This document shows positions 16,097 to 24,637 of a DNA stretch of 59,436 nucleotides, one piece after another. How positions within the stretch are numbered: position 1 is the first letter of the stretch; each line of letters begins with the position of its first letter. A model generated the notes under the pieces. The model searched no databases and was not told where the DNA came from. It worked only from the letters and a program-made list of their open reading frames with translations. Position numbers and translations under genes: made by a program. Source of the DNA: Anaerolineaceae bacterium (GTDB taxonomy: Bacteria > Chloroflexota > Anaerolineae > Promineifilales > Promineifilaceae); the NCBI GenBank assembly GCA_002699125.1, contig PABI01000006.1, positions 1 to 59,436 on the forward strand. The letters run 5' to 3'.

Positions 16097-18628
16097 TTAC
16101 TGCTCTTTAGAGGTAACCGTAAAGGTTTCAGGCAAAATATAGTTGTTGTTTGTAACGGCCGTTCCATCCTCCAAAACCAGTGGTAAGCGCTGCCCCGTAT
16201 TCGCGTCGTACAAGCCCAATCCAATCTGGTAACTGCCCGGCGGCACTCCCCATAAATCAAGTGCCGCCTCATCTGTAATTGTTTGGCCGGCCGGCCACTG
16301 GCTGGTGGGGCACTGCCAATTGCAGGGAACTGTGTCTAGCTGGCGCACCAGCATGCCCTGCTCATTCAACACATGCACAAACAGCTTCAGCTCCTGTTGT
16401 GGTACTGCTTCTGCCAGCCAATGCAGCGAGAGGTGCAGCTGACTGCCTTTGAACCAGTAGCGCACATCTTGCAGCCGAATGGCTGAACCCAATTGCGCGT
16501 TGAGCAGCGGCCCCGCCAATTGTCGCTCCCCTTCACTTTTCACCAGCAAAGAGTCAGTCAACTCAATAGTCGTCTCATCGGCGCAGCGCAGCTGAAGCGG
16601 ATAGGCACCTTCCGGTAAATCTGGCGGCAATGGCAGTTCAATTTGCAGCTGAGCCAGATCGCCCGGCTGCCAGCCGGCACCAGGATTGGCAAGAACGGCT
16701 GGCGGGGAAACGGCCGCTTCTGCCCCCAACACCAGCTCACACTGTTCGCCTACCCCTGTTTGGTTTCGCAGTTGGATGAGGAGATCGAGGGTAACGGCCG
16801 TTTCGGCCAAAACAGCCGATGCTTCCAACACATCTATGCCGTCAGACAACGGTATCGGCTCCGCAAACTGCCAGGGGCGCGGCTGCGTCACATCATACAG
16901 CGCCATCACCTCATCCTTGTAAACGGGTACCAGCGGAAGCTGCGCCTCAAACGCTGCAAAATGCTCTGGCAGCATATAGGGCAAATGCATCATAAAGTAG
17001 CGCACGCCCGTCCCATTCAGCTGCCGCAGCGCCGGGCCTAAGGCAGAGATGGGTTCAGAAAAGGTTGTGAACAACTCCGGCGACATGGCATTGGGAATAT
17101 CATCCGCCGGGTAGAGGCGGTGCAAGACTGGTTCCTGGCTGATGAAAGCGTACGTTTCTTCGGTGTAGCGCGAGAAATGTCCCTCCACGGTGGGGTGCCC
17201 GTGCAGCGTCTGGTAATAAAGCAGCAGCTTGGCCAAATCGTACCCCATTGGCACATTGACGACACCCGCCTCAGGCTCGGTCTGGGCAAACGTGGCCAAA
17301 TACGGCGAGCTGGGTGGCAGTTCCCACATAGGCAGCGGCGTGGGCAGATAATCCAGCAGCAGCACAATGCCCAGCAGCGGCAGTAGCCATCGTCCCTGCC
17401 GCTGTTGCCACAGCCAGCTCACGGCCAATCCTGCCAAAACCGCCAGCGACAGCACCAGAAGCAAATTAAACCGCTCCGGCGTGCGAATGGCCGAAATGGG
17501 AAATATCGACTTGATCAGATTGTAGGGCAGTTGAATAGATTCATACACGATGCCATTGAAGCGCAACTGGCTGCCGGCGGCCAATACCAACCAGATCAGA
17601 CCACTCCACAGCCAAAAGCGTGCGTCACGCCACTGCTTCCAAACCGCCAGCAAGCACAGCAGCAGCACACCTAGTCCCAGATACGGCATAAACGCCTGGT
17701 TCACCCGAAATGTCTGATAGATGGGCACCATCTGCTCACCCCACAGCGGTTGATACGTTGGCGGCACAACGTAGGCCAGCAAATCAGTTTGTTTGATGAT
17801 GCTCTCATCTACTTCTGCGGCCGTTCCCACAAGCTCGCTAAAATTGTTGAGAATAGGCCACACAATAGGCAGGCTCAGCAGAAAGGCAGCGCCACCCAAC
17901 AGCAGAAGCTGGCGGCCCGTTTGCAGCCACGAAATGGGGCGATTTTGCCAACCCCACCAGAGCAGGTAAACGGCCGTCCACAATCCCAAAAACACCGCCA
18001 GCTGAAGCCCCGACCAAAACGTCAGCGCTAGAAAAACACCGGCCAGCACCGCATTACCCCAATCCGGCTGGCGCAAACTGCGCCACAAAAAGAGAATGTA
18101 AAACGGCCACCAATGGATCGTGCCCAGGTGCATGTGGGCCAGATATTGGGTGAGGTGATACGGAGCAAAAGCAAACACAAACCCGGCCACAAACGCCGCC
18201 ACCGGCTGTTTGGTCAATTCCCACACCAGCAAAAACATGCCCCAGGCGCCCAGCCACAGGCCCCACAGCCAAACCAGGTTAAAGGCCCCCACCGGCCCCG
18301 TCAGCGGCTCCAGCAGCCAAGCCAATAATGAACTGATCAAGGAATGGGAATGTGCCAGCAGCGAGGTGCCTTGCGGGAAAAAGATCATCTCTGTAGAAAA
18401 CCAACTGTGGCCGTCGACAATGGCCCGGCCAATCCACCAGTTGTTCCAGTAGTAAATCCAGTTGTCGATATTGTTGCCAATGAGCCGATCTTGCAAATGG
18501 AGGACGGCGGGGTAGGTTAACAGCAGGACCAGCAGCAGATAGCCGATGGCGGCGTAAAATTGCGTAGAAAAACGGGAGAAAAATCTGCGGAAATCTGCGG
18601 CTTTTTCTTTTGAATCACTATCGAACAT
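16097..18628 (-). CDS. large multi-pass membrane protein, probable GT-C-type glycosyltransferase
   Basis: Protein of 843 residues. Residues about 25-435 hold ten or more hydrophobic helices with an early outer loop containing NNIDNWIYYWNNWW and later AHMHLGTIHWWPF, the layout of GT-C or YfhO-like membrane transferases. The last 400 residues are soluble and probably external, beta-rich with a galactose-binding-like feel. The sugar and acceptor are unknown. ATG at 18628 chosen; it overlaps the stop of the upstream gene by about 11 bases, indicating coupling with the 319-residue protein. Confidence 0.68.
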   Translation of the reverse strand: MFDSDSKEKAADFRRFFSRFSTQFYAAIGYLLLVLLLTYPAVLHLQDRLIGNNIDNWIYYWNNWWIGRAIVDGHSWFSTEMIFFPQGTSLLAHSHSLISSLLAWLLEPLTGPVGAFNLVWLWGLWLGAWGMFLLVWELTKQPVAAFVAGFVFAFAPYHLTQYLAHMHLGTIHWWPFYILFLWRSLRQPDWGNAVLAGVFLALTFWSGLQLAVFLGLWTAVYLLWWGWQNRPISWLQTGRQLLLLGGAAFLLSLPIVWPILNNFSELVGTAAEVDESIIKQTDLLAYVVPPTYQPLWGEQMVPIYQTFRVNQAFMPYLGLGVLLLCLLAVWKQWRDARFWLWSGLIWLVLAAGSQLRFNGIVYESIQLPYNLIKSIFPISAIRTPERFNLLLVLSLAVLAGLAVSWLWQQRQGRWLLPLLGIVLLLDYLPTPLPMWELPPSSPYLATFAQTEPEAGVVNVPMGYDLAKLLLYYQTLHGHPTVEGHFSRYTEETYAFISQEPVLHRLYPADDIPNAMSPELFTTFSEPISALGPALRQLNGTGVRYFMMHLPYMLPEHFAAFEAQLPLVPVYKDEVMALYDVTQPRPWQFAEPIPLSDGIDVLEASAVLAETAVTLDLLIQLRNQTGVGEQCELVLGAEAAVSPPAVLANPGAGWQPGDLAQLQIELPLPPDLPEGAYPLQLRCADETTIELTDSLLVKSEGERQLAGPLLNAQLGSAIRLQDVRYWFKGSQLHLSLHWLAEAVPQQELKLFVHVLNEQGMLVRQLDTVPCNWQCPTSQWPAGQTITDEAALDLWGVPPGSYQIGLGLYDANTGQRLPLVLEDGTAVTNNNYILPETFTVTSKEQ

Positions 18629-19577
18629 GGTTTGGATCAATGATGTATTGCCACCAGTTATTGGCAATGCCCCGCGTCTTGCCCACCACGTGGGGCAAAT
18701 GGCCCAGCCACCACAAATGATGCTGGCGAATATCGCCGTTACCCCACTCGCGACAGTTCACCGGCTGCGGCTCGCCGCTGAGGTCAGGGAAGTTGAGCCA
18801 GGTGTGGCAGCGGCTGGGCACCGTGCGCACGTTGCCCCAATCGTAGTCGCGCTCGCTGTTGGGGGCAAAATGCACGTTGCCGCACTCCGCCTGCCCCGGA
18901 TGGGTCTTCTCGTGGCGGATAAACTTTTCCCATAGGTTGGCATCGCCGCGCTGGCGACGATACACGTGACTCATGATCGATTCCGCCCGATGGCCCAAAT
19001 TTTCCAGCATTTCACCCGGCCCGCGCTCAAAGCTAAAGCCCATCACCACAAAACGGCGCTGCGCCTGCGGCTCAATGAGCGGCGGCGCATTGCACCAAAA
19101 AGCATCCCTGCCCACCATGCGCGACTCAAAGTAGCCGGCATACGGAAAAGCCATGAGCCAAACTTCATCAATGGTGCCGGCGTTGATTTTGGGGATGACG
19201 TTGAACTCGTGGAGGATACGGCCGTAATCGGCCGCATCGGGTCGGTGAAAACCGGTGCGCGTCACAAAGCGCTGTACGTACGTTTCCGGGTCATAGATAA
19301 AGCCATCCTCCTTCACCGGAAAACCATCCACCTCAATGCGCTCAGCAATTTCGTAGTTAACGTAGCCAAAGCTGGCGGCGTTCACGTCGTAGATGTATTG
19401 GGCCACCAGCTCATCCGGATTCTGCCAGCGCATCACCTCATGCAGCCGCTGCCCACCATACGACAACACGCTCGGATTGTGAATCACCAGCAGCACCTTC
19501 GGCCATACCGGCGGCACAGCTGGTTGTGGATTGGTGGTGGAGGACGGCCGTATCAGCCCCCAAATTCGTTGCAGCAC
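18618..19577 (-). CDS. conserved-type hypothetical protein (319 aa)
   Basis: Soluble protein of 319 residues starting at GTG 19577, preceded by GAGGG at a good distance. The early segment PKVLLVIHNPSVLSYGGQRL suggests a beta-strand followed by a loop, and many His, Trp and Cys residues lie in the second half (RHEKTHPGQAECGNVH, SRCHTWLNFPD), possibly metal sites. I do not recognise the family. Its stop overlaps the start of the large membrane transferase-like gene, so the two are probably made together, perhaps for surface-polymer assembly; that is inference from position. Confidence 0.6.
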   Translation of the reverse strand: MLQRIWGLIRPSSTTNPQPAVPPVWPKVLLVIHNPSVLSYGGQRLHEVMRWQNPDELVAQYIYDVNAASFGYVNYEIAERIEVDGFPVKEDGFIYDPETYVQRFVTRTGFHRPDAADYGRILHEFNVIPKINAGTIDEVWLMAFPYAGYFESRMVGRDAFWCNAPPLIEPQAQRRFVVMGFSFERGPGEMLENLGHRAESIMSHVYRRQRGDANLWEKFIRHEKTHPGQAECGNVHFAPNSERDYDWGNVRTVPSRCHTWLNFPDLSGEPQPVNCREWGNGDIRQHHLWWLGHLPHVVGKTRGIANNWWQYIIDPNHVR

Positions 19578-19589
19578 AAAACCCTCATT

Positions 19590-19624
19590 AACAATTCACA
19601 ATTAATTATTCACCATTCACAATT
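19590..19624. repeat. AT-rich AACAATTCAC-type intergenic repeat
   Basis: Runs of AACAATTCACAATTAATT and CACCATTCACAATT fill the short gap between the 319-residue gene and rtcB. Related words occur inside the GT39-like gene at 8574-8616. Confidence 0.5.
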
Positions 19625-19626
19625 TC

Positions 19627-21030
19627 TCAGTCTTCCGGCCTTTCCCCCGCCGGAGCCATCTTTACCAACCGGGGATCAAACCAGGCCATTTTCTCCACCA
19701 GATCCGCCTGGGCGGCCATCACCTCGTGAATGTCCTTGTAGGCCATCGGCACCTCATCCAGCCCGGCGGAAAGCAACGTCACGTCCCGCTCCCGCAGATA
19801 TTTCTTCACGTCAGACCAGGTAAATGATTTGATCGCCTGCTTGCGGCTCATGCGCCGCCCCGCACCGTGGGCAGCAGAGTTCAGCGCCGCCTCATTACCC
19901 TTGCCGCGCACCACAAAACCGGGCGCGCCCATCGAGCCAGGAATAACGCCCAACACGCCCTCACCCGCGGGCGTGGCTCCTTTACGATGCACAATGACCG
20001 TTTCGCCGTCGTGCTGCTCTTTCCAGGCAAAGTTGTGGTGATTTTCCATATCCAAAAGCACTTTGGCACCTAAGGCTTTAACCACATGGTGATGGATACA
20101 GGCGTGATTGGCGGCAGCATACTTGCCCATCAGCTGCATGGCGGCCCAATATTCACGCCCGGCGTCGCTGTCCAGATCGAGCCAGGCCAGGTGGCGCAGC
20201 TCTTTGGGCAGTTCGGGATGCAGATCCATGGCCAGCTTGCTGTAATGATCGGCCACGGTGGCCCCGGCACCGCGGCTGCCGCTGTGGCTGAGCAGCGCCA
20301 AGTACTCGCCGGTGGGCAGGCCCAATTCGTCATTGAGCACGGTGAGGACACCAAATTCTACAAAATGGTTGCCGCTGCCGCTGGTGCCCAACTGCTGCCA
20401 CGCTTTATCGTAAAGACGGGCGGTAACGGCCGTTACCCGCCAATCTTCCTCTAGCACCGGATGATCGCGCCGTTCCCCCTTGCGAAAGTTGGCGCCAATG
20501 CCAAAGCGGGTTTCATATTCGATGGCGTTGGCCAGCCGTTTTTGCTCGCCGCGCAGCGTGTACAGTGGCATGTCCAGCACGCTCAGCTTCATGCGGCAGG
20601 CGATGTCTACACCCACGGCGTAGGGGATGACGGCATTGCGCACCGCCAGCACGCCGCCGATGGGCAGGCCGTAGCCCAGATGGGCATCGGGCATCAGCGC
20701 GCCGCGCACGGAGACGGGCAGTTGGGCCGCATTTTTCATCTGGTTCACGGAATTTTCGTCGAGGTCTTCGCCCCAAATCTGGAATGGGGCCGGTTCTTTG
20801 CGCGGCTTGAACGTAGGCTGCGCCTCTTCGTGGGCCACAATGGCGGCGGCCAGATCGCCAAACAGCTCGCCTTGCAGGTAGTCGGTGGGGTTTTCGACAA
20901 CGGCCGTAATCAACTGGGGAATATCACGTTTAGGAATGCCAAAAGCGCGGGCATCGCGTACGGCCGTTCCCGCCAGCCGCATCGCTTCCCCCTGTGGTAC
21001 ACCCAATCGAGCAAATTTTCGCGCATTCAT
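19627..21030 (-). CDS. rtcB: RNA-splicing ligase RtcB
   Basis: Protein of 467 residues, the usual RtcB length. Family motifs in order: DAHLGYGLPIGG, GVDIACRM (metal-binding Cys), GSGNHFVEF, HSGSRGAG, ANHACIHHHV and DMENHHNFAW (metal-binding His), then RKGATPAGEG and AAHGAGRRMSR carrying the His that is guanylylated. RtcB joins RNA 2',3'-cyclic phosphate or 3'-phosphate ends to 5'-OH ends using GTP and Mn, in tRNA splicing or RNA repair. ATG at 21030 chosen (MNARKFARLGVPQG); the longer frame reads through the terminator region. It follows the RNase J gene on the same strand but beyond a terminator, so it probably has its own promoter. Confidence 0.94.
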   Translation of the reverse strand: MNARKFARLGVPQGEAMRLAGTAVRDARAFGIPKRDIPQLITAVVENPTDYLQGELFGDLAAAIVAHEEAQPTFKPRKEPAPFQIWGEDLDENSVNQMKNAAQLPVSVRGALMPDAHLGYGLPIGGVLAVRNAVIPYAVGVDIACRMKLSVLDMPLYTLRGEQKRLANAIEYETRFGIGANFRKGERRDHPVLEEDWRVTAVTARLYDKAWQQLGTSGSGNHFVEFGVLTVLNDELGLPTGEYLALLSHSGSRGAGATVADHYSKLAMDLHPELPKELRHLAWLDLDSDAGREYWAAMQLMGKYAAANHACIHHHVVKALGAKVLLDMENHHNFAWKEQHDGETVIVHRKGATPAGEGVLGVIPGSMGAPGFVVRGKGNEAALNSAAHGAGRRMSRKQAIKSFTWSDVKKYLRERDVTLLSAGLDEVPMAYKDIHEVMAAQADLVEKMAWFDPRLVKMAPAGERPED

Positions 21031-21101
21031 GACACTACAATCCTTTGCGTTTAGCTTCCTGCAAATATTGTAGCAGGTCGCAGCCAAAACGTCCCCGTAA
21101 A

Positions 21102-21139
21102 CAAAAACGGCCGTATCGAAATGAATCAATACGGCCGTT
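21102..21139 (-). terminator. intrinsic terminator of the RNase J gene
   Basis: Arms AACGGCCGTAT and ATACGGCCGTT are perfect, with a 12-base loop, and the minus strand continues TTTTGTTT. It lies about 85 bases after the RNase J stop. The stem again consists of ACGGCCGT words. Confidence 0.75.
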
Positions 21140-21221
21140 CTCGCCAGTTACAGAGTTTTCCTCCGCGTTCCTTCGATGGTACTCAGGACAAGCCTCTGCG
21201 TCTCCGCGGTTTATCTTTCGG

Positions 21222-22856
21222 TTACACACGCACGATGTGCGGCAAAATTACCGGTCGGGATTGGGTTTGGCGGTAGAAGAAGTTTTGCAGCGTTTCACGA
21301 ATGGTGTCGTCGTGGGAACGGCCGTTTTTCTTTAAGGCCCGCTTCAAATTCCGCTTCGCCTCATCCATCAAATCCTGTGAGGCATCCATGCGCAAAAAGC
21401 CCCGGCTAATGAGCTGCATTTCGCCCGCCAGCTTGCGCTTCTTATTCACGGGCACATAAACCAGCACAAAGCCATCTTGCGACAGTCGCTCGCGGTCACG
21501 CACCACCAAATCACTGATCTCGCCAATCAACGAGCCATCGACGTAGACATCGTTGGCCGGAACAGACTCTTCCAGCCACGCTTTTTCACCGTCACTGACC
21601 CAGGCAGCCCCATTTTCCAGAATGAAAATGTTTTGGGCTGCTACACCGCTTTTTTGCGCCAGCTGGGAATGCAGGTGCTGGTGGCGGGTTTCGCCATGCA
21701 CCGGAATCAGAAAACGGGGATTAACCGTTTCCAGCATGATGCGCATATCTTCGCGGCTGCCGTGTCCAGAAACGTGTACCGTGGCCAGCGGTCCGTAAAC
21801 CACATTGGCCCCTCGGCTAAACAGATTGTTCAGCATCCGGCCCACGTCTTCCTCATTGCCGGGGATGGTGCCGCCGGAAATGATGATCGTGTCGCCGTCG
21901 TGGACCTGCACCTCGCGGTGCTCGCCCCTGGCCATCCGGTTCAGCGCCGAACGAGGTTCACCCTGCGACCCGGTGGATAAAATCACCAGCTCGCTTTCGG
22001 GCACGTTGGCCTTTTTTATATCTACCAAAAGCCCCTTGGGAACTTTCAGGTAGCCTAACGCCATAGCCAGCTCCGCATTTTGCTGTAAGCTGCGCCCGGT
22101 CAGCGCTACCTTGCGGTTATGCTTTTGCGCCAGGTAAATAATTTCCTGCAAACGGGCCAGTACAGAGGAGAAGGTGGCGATGATGATGCGACGGCCGTTT
22201 GCCTCAGCAAACAGTTCATCCAGCGCATCCGTCACCAGCTGCTCGGTTGGCGTGCGTCCGGGACGGTCGGCATTGGTGCTGTCGGCCAGCAAGGCCAGCA
22301 CACCGTTGGGCGTCAGCTCTTTCAGCCGCTTCAGGTCGGTGGTGCGACCACCGGCAGGCGTTTCGTCTAACTTGTAATCGCCAGTATGTACGATGGCCCC
22401 GGCCGGTGAATCAATCACCAGCCCGACGGAAGCGGGAATGGAGTGAGCCACGGCAAATGGACTCACCCGAAACGGGCCCAGGTGCAGCGTTTGCGTGTCG
22501 TCAATCTTTTCCAGGGTGACATGTTCGCGAATACCAGCTTCTTCCAGCTTGCTTTCGACCATGCCCAGTGTCAGGTCAGTGCCATAAACGGGGGCATTCA
22601 CCTGCTTGAGCAAGTAAGGCAGGCCACCAATATGGTCCATGTGACCATGCGTCAGCACGATGCCGCGCAAAATATCTTTGTTTTCGATAACGTATTGATA
22701 ATCTGGCAGTACCAGGTCAATCCCGTGCAAATCGTTTTCGGGGAACATTACCCCGCAGTCTACGATGATCATGTTACGGCCGTATTCCAAAATGGTCATG
22801 TTCTTACCAATCTCCCCCAGGCCGCCCAGAGGAATAATTTTCAAATTTTTACTCAT
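21222..22856 (-). CDS. rnj: ribonuclease J
   Basis: Protein of 544 residues with the metallo-beta-lactamase/beta-CASP fold. THGHMDH (His70, His72, Asp74, His75) binds the two zinc ions; later motifs include GDYKLDETP, LLADSTNADRPG, the ILSTGSQGEPRSAL box, VHVSGHGS and PVHGETRH. RNase J is a 5'-to-3' exonuclease and endonuclease for mRNA decay and rRNA maturation. ATG at 22856 follows AAAGGAAAT. A promoter candidate lies about 400 bases upstream, which would give a long leader. A strong terminator follows the gene. Confidence 0.94.
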   Translation of the reverse strand: MSKNLKIIPLGGLGEIGKNMTILEYGRNMIIVDCGVMFPENDLHGIDLVLPDYQYVIENKDILRGIVLTHGHMDHIGGLPYLLKQVNAPVYGTDLTLGMVESKLEEAGIREHVTLEKIDDTQTLHLGPFRVSPFAVAHSIPASVGLVIDSPAGAIVHTGDYKLDETPAGGRTTDLKRLKELTPNGVLALLADSTNADRPGRTPTEQLVTDALDELFAEANGRRIIIATFSSVLARLQEIIYLAQKHNRKVALTGRSLQQNAELAMALGYLKVPKGLLVDIKKANVPESELVILSTGSQGEPRSALNRMARGEHREVQVHDGDTIIISGGTIPGNEEDVGRMLNNLFSRGANVVYGPLATVHVSGHGSREDMRIMLETVNPRFLIPVHGETRHQHLHSQLAQKSGVAAQNIFILENGAAWVSDGEKAWLEESVPANDVYVDGSLIGEISDLVVRDRERLSQDGFVLVYVPVNKKRKLAGEMQLISRGFLRMDASQDLMDEAKRNLKRALKKNGRSHDDTIRETLQNFFYRQTQSRPVILPHIVRV

Positions 22857-23247
22857 AAATCTACTTTCGTCTATTTCCTTTGCTGCCCGAATAGTGTGGG
22901 CAACTTTAAAACTTTAATATGTTTGTCTCTATCCGTCTTTTGCCACAGCGTTCACAGAAATTTGAGGGGAAAATGTTTACCTCTTCGATGTCCCTGTACA
23001 CCCTGTCACTTTCTGGGATAGATTTTTAATCGAAATAAGCGCAACCTTCATACAATTAGGTCTGCGCCTGAATTTTATTTTTCCCCACTCAAGGCAACTT
23101 GACGCAATACGCCACAGAATCTCAAGTTTCCTTGAAAAGGGGTGGGTCCTAAACTGTTTCTAACTATGGCTTTGGCTCTGAAAGAGCAGGTTGGCTCAGA
23201 AGTTGTAATCAGGTAGGGTTGGCAAAAGGTGTTTCTTATTTAATCAC
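22857..23247 (-). other. long untranslated leader of RNase J (inferred)
   Basis: About 390 bases separate the promoter candidate at 23255-23283 from the RNase J start. No convincing frame with a ribosome site is present, and several short inverted repeats occur. Long leaders are known for RNase E, where they mediate feedback control; the same is only a hypothesis here. A separate small RNA gene is the alternative. Confidence 0.4.
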
Positions 23248-23254
23248 GGGTGCT

Positions 23255-23283
23255 AGAATACCACAACCGAGTTAGATTGTCAT
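23255..23283 (-). promoter_or_regulatory. sigma-70-like promoter candidate
   Basis: On the minus strand ATGACA (-35) and TATTCT (-10) are separated by exactly 17 bases, giving a start near 23248. It points toward the RNase J gene and lies beyond the terminator of the 75-residue protein. Confidence 0.5.
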
Positions 23284-23347
23284 TAAATTTGCCATACTGG
23301 GTCTAATTTCTCATAAATCGTGGGCAGGAGATGCCTTTTCCCCCAAC

Positions 23348-23377
23348 AAAAAGCGACCCGCCAGCTGGTCAGGTCGC
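23348..23377 (-). terminator. intrinsic terminator after the 75-residue protein gene
   Basis: On the minus strand GCGACC and GGTCGC pair around a palindromic ACCAGCTGG centre and are followed directly by TTTTTG. It lies about 35 bases after the gene stop. Confidence 0.7.
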
Positions 23378-23411
23378 CTGAAATATAGCTTCTATTGCTG
23401 AAAAGGGCGAA

Positions 23412-23639
23412 TTAATGATTGTATAAACGGCCGTCTCCCTCATTATCTACCCACTGACAAGGCTCTTCCATGTGGGTGCATTGGTAACCGGCAGAGCATT
23501 TACGAGCCAGCACACGGTACTCTTCACCACCCTTATTCATCAGACCCACTGGATAAACGCGCTTCTCAAACAGTTCGACTTCACCGTTCACAAAATTACA
23601 TTTCTTGGTGCCCAACTTTATCCATTCCACTTGTGCCAT
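23412..23639 (-). CDS. small Cys-containing hypothetical protein (75 aa)
   Basis: Protein of 75 residues with four cysteines (KKCNF, KCSAGYQC, EPCQW), spaced so that they could bind one metal or form two disulfides. There is no signal peptide or membrane helix, so a small cytoplasmic zinc protein is more likely. The ATG has a good AAAGGAAG site 6-7 bases upstream. It is a monocistronic unit with terminators on both sides. Family not recognised. Confidence 0.65.
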   Translation of the reverse strand: MAQVEWIKLGTKKCNFVNGEVELFEKRVYPVGLMNKGGEEYRVLARKCSAGYQCTHMEEPCQWVDNEGDGRLYNH

Positions 23640-23695
23640 CGTTCACTTCCTTTCTGAATTCAGGAAAAACACTCATACCTACTGGGCAGTGTAAA

Positions 23696-23728
23696 AAAAA
23701 CGGCCGTTCCTCAACAGTGAAGAACGGC
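23696..23728 (-). terminator. intrinsic terminator of the HNH endonuclease gene
   Basis: On the minus strand GCCGTTC-TCA pairs with TGA-GAACGGC around a short loop and is followed by CG and eight T. It lies about 140 bases after the HNH stop. Confidence 0.75.
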
Positions 23729-23870
23729 ACGCACAGGTTTGATAAATGTCACGCAGGCTGAGATCTACATTTGCCTCTGCTGCAAAGAATCAAAGATTTT
23801 ACAGAATACCGCAGATTTTTCTCAAATTTCTCTGCGCCTCCGCGCCTTTGCGTTAGCTTATTTCAGGACG

Positions 23871-24392
23871 TCACATTTGTAAATAGATTTTCCACGCTTC
23901 AGGGATGCTGCCCGAGGCCACCAGATAATCGACGCGGGGCGTTTTTGGTTCCCACAACATGTGCATACCCGCCTCGTGGGGCAGCCGGTTGCCTTTGCGA
24001 TTATTACAGGAAGAGCAGGCACAGGCGGTATTGGTCCAGGTATTACGGCCGTTGCGGCTTTTAGGCACAATGTGGTCTACAGAAAAATCGACATGGCGCA
24101 AAATATGGCCGCCCTGCCGGCTGCCCGGCTGTACACCGCAATAGATGCAAGTGTAGCTGTCCCGACGCATCACCGCCCGGCGGCTCCAGGAAGCGCCCCG
24201 TTTGGGTACGTTCACATACCGCCGCAGCCGTAAAACTGTGGGAATCTCCAGCGTTGATGCGGCACCAGATAATGCCACCACCTCCTCTGTTGCTGCATCA
24301 ACCACTTCGCGCAGCAGCAGAGATAACGCCCGCCGTTTTGGAATCACTGCCAGGGGTTCGTAGCTTGCATTCAAGAGCAGGACTGCAACCAT
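23871..24392 (-). CDS. HNH endonuclease-family protein
   Basis: Protein of 173 residues. The HNH fold runs from a CIYCG knuckle (about residues 109-113) through DHIVPKSRNG, with the catalytic His at about 133, to the second knuckle CSSCNNRKGN (about 150-159). The N-terminal 90 residues (LLLNASYEPLAVI) match the common stand-alone bacterial HNH family. Its cellular role is not settled; nicking or cleavage of DNA is expected. ATG at 24392 has AGGAG at the right distance. A 13-bp-arm inverted repeat sits in its leader. It has its own terminator. Confidence 0.88.
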   Translation of the reverse strand: MVAVLLLNASYEPLAVIPKRRALSLLLREVVDAATEEVVALSGAASTLEIPTVLRLRRYVNVPKRGASWSRRAVMRRDSYTCIYCGVQPGSRQGGHILRHVDFSVDHIVPKSRNGRNTWTNTACACSSCNNRKGNRLPHEAGMHMLWEPKTPRVDYLVASGSIPEAWKIYLQM

Positions 24393-24414
24393 GTTCTTCT
24401 CCTGTAACAATCAT

Positions 24415-24466
24415 CCTCCCGCAGGTTCCATCTAATAACACCGCTCGGGATCAAACCTGCGGGAGG
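24415..24466. repeat. 13-bp-arm inverted repeat upstream of the HNH gene
   Basis: CCTCCCGCAGGTT (24415-24427) and its perfect inverse AACCTGCGGGAGG (24454-24466) enclose a 26-base spacer. Position in the leader suggests either a dispersed palindrome or a regulatory hairpin. Confidence 0.55.
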
Positions 24467-24637
24467 GTAACGTAAACCTGTTAATAAAACGCTTTTTAAA
24501 CTACTGATTGGCTAAATTTTTCACAATGTAACAGCCAAATTCCGGCGCATTTTACCATAAAGTGTCAAAAATGCGGTTAACCAATTGTTAAGAATTCGCG
24601 AAAAATGGGGGTTGTGGAGTTCGCATTCGGTAAGCTT

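Noticed and set aside
20461..21054. Plus-strand frame opposite rtcB
   Set aside because: It lies over strong RtcB motifs on the other strand and has no protein signature.
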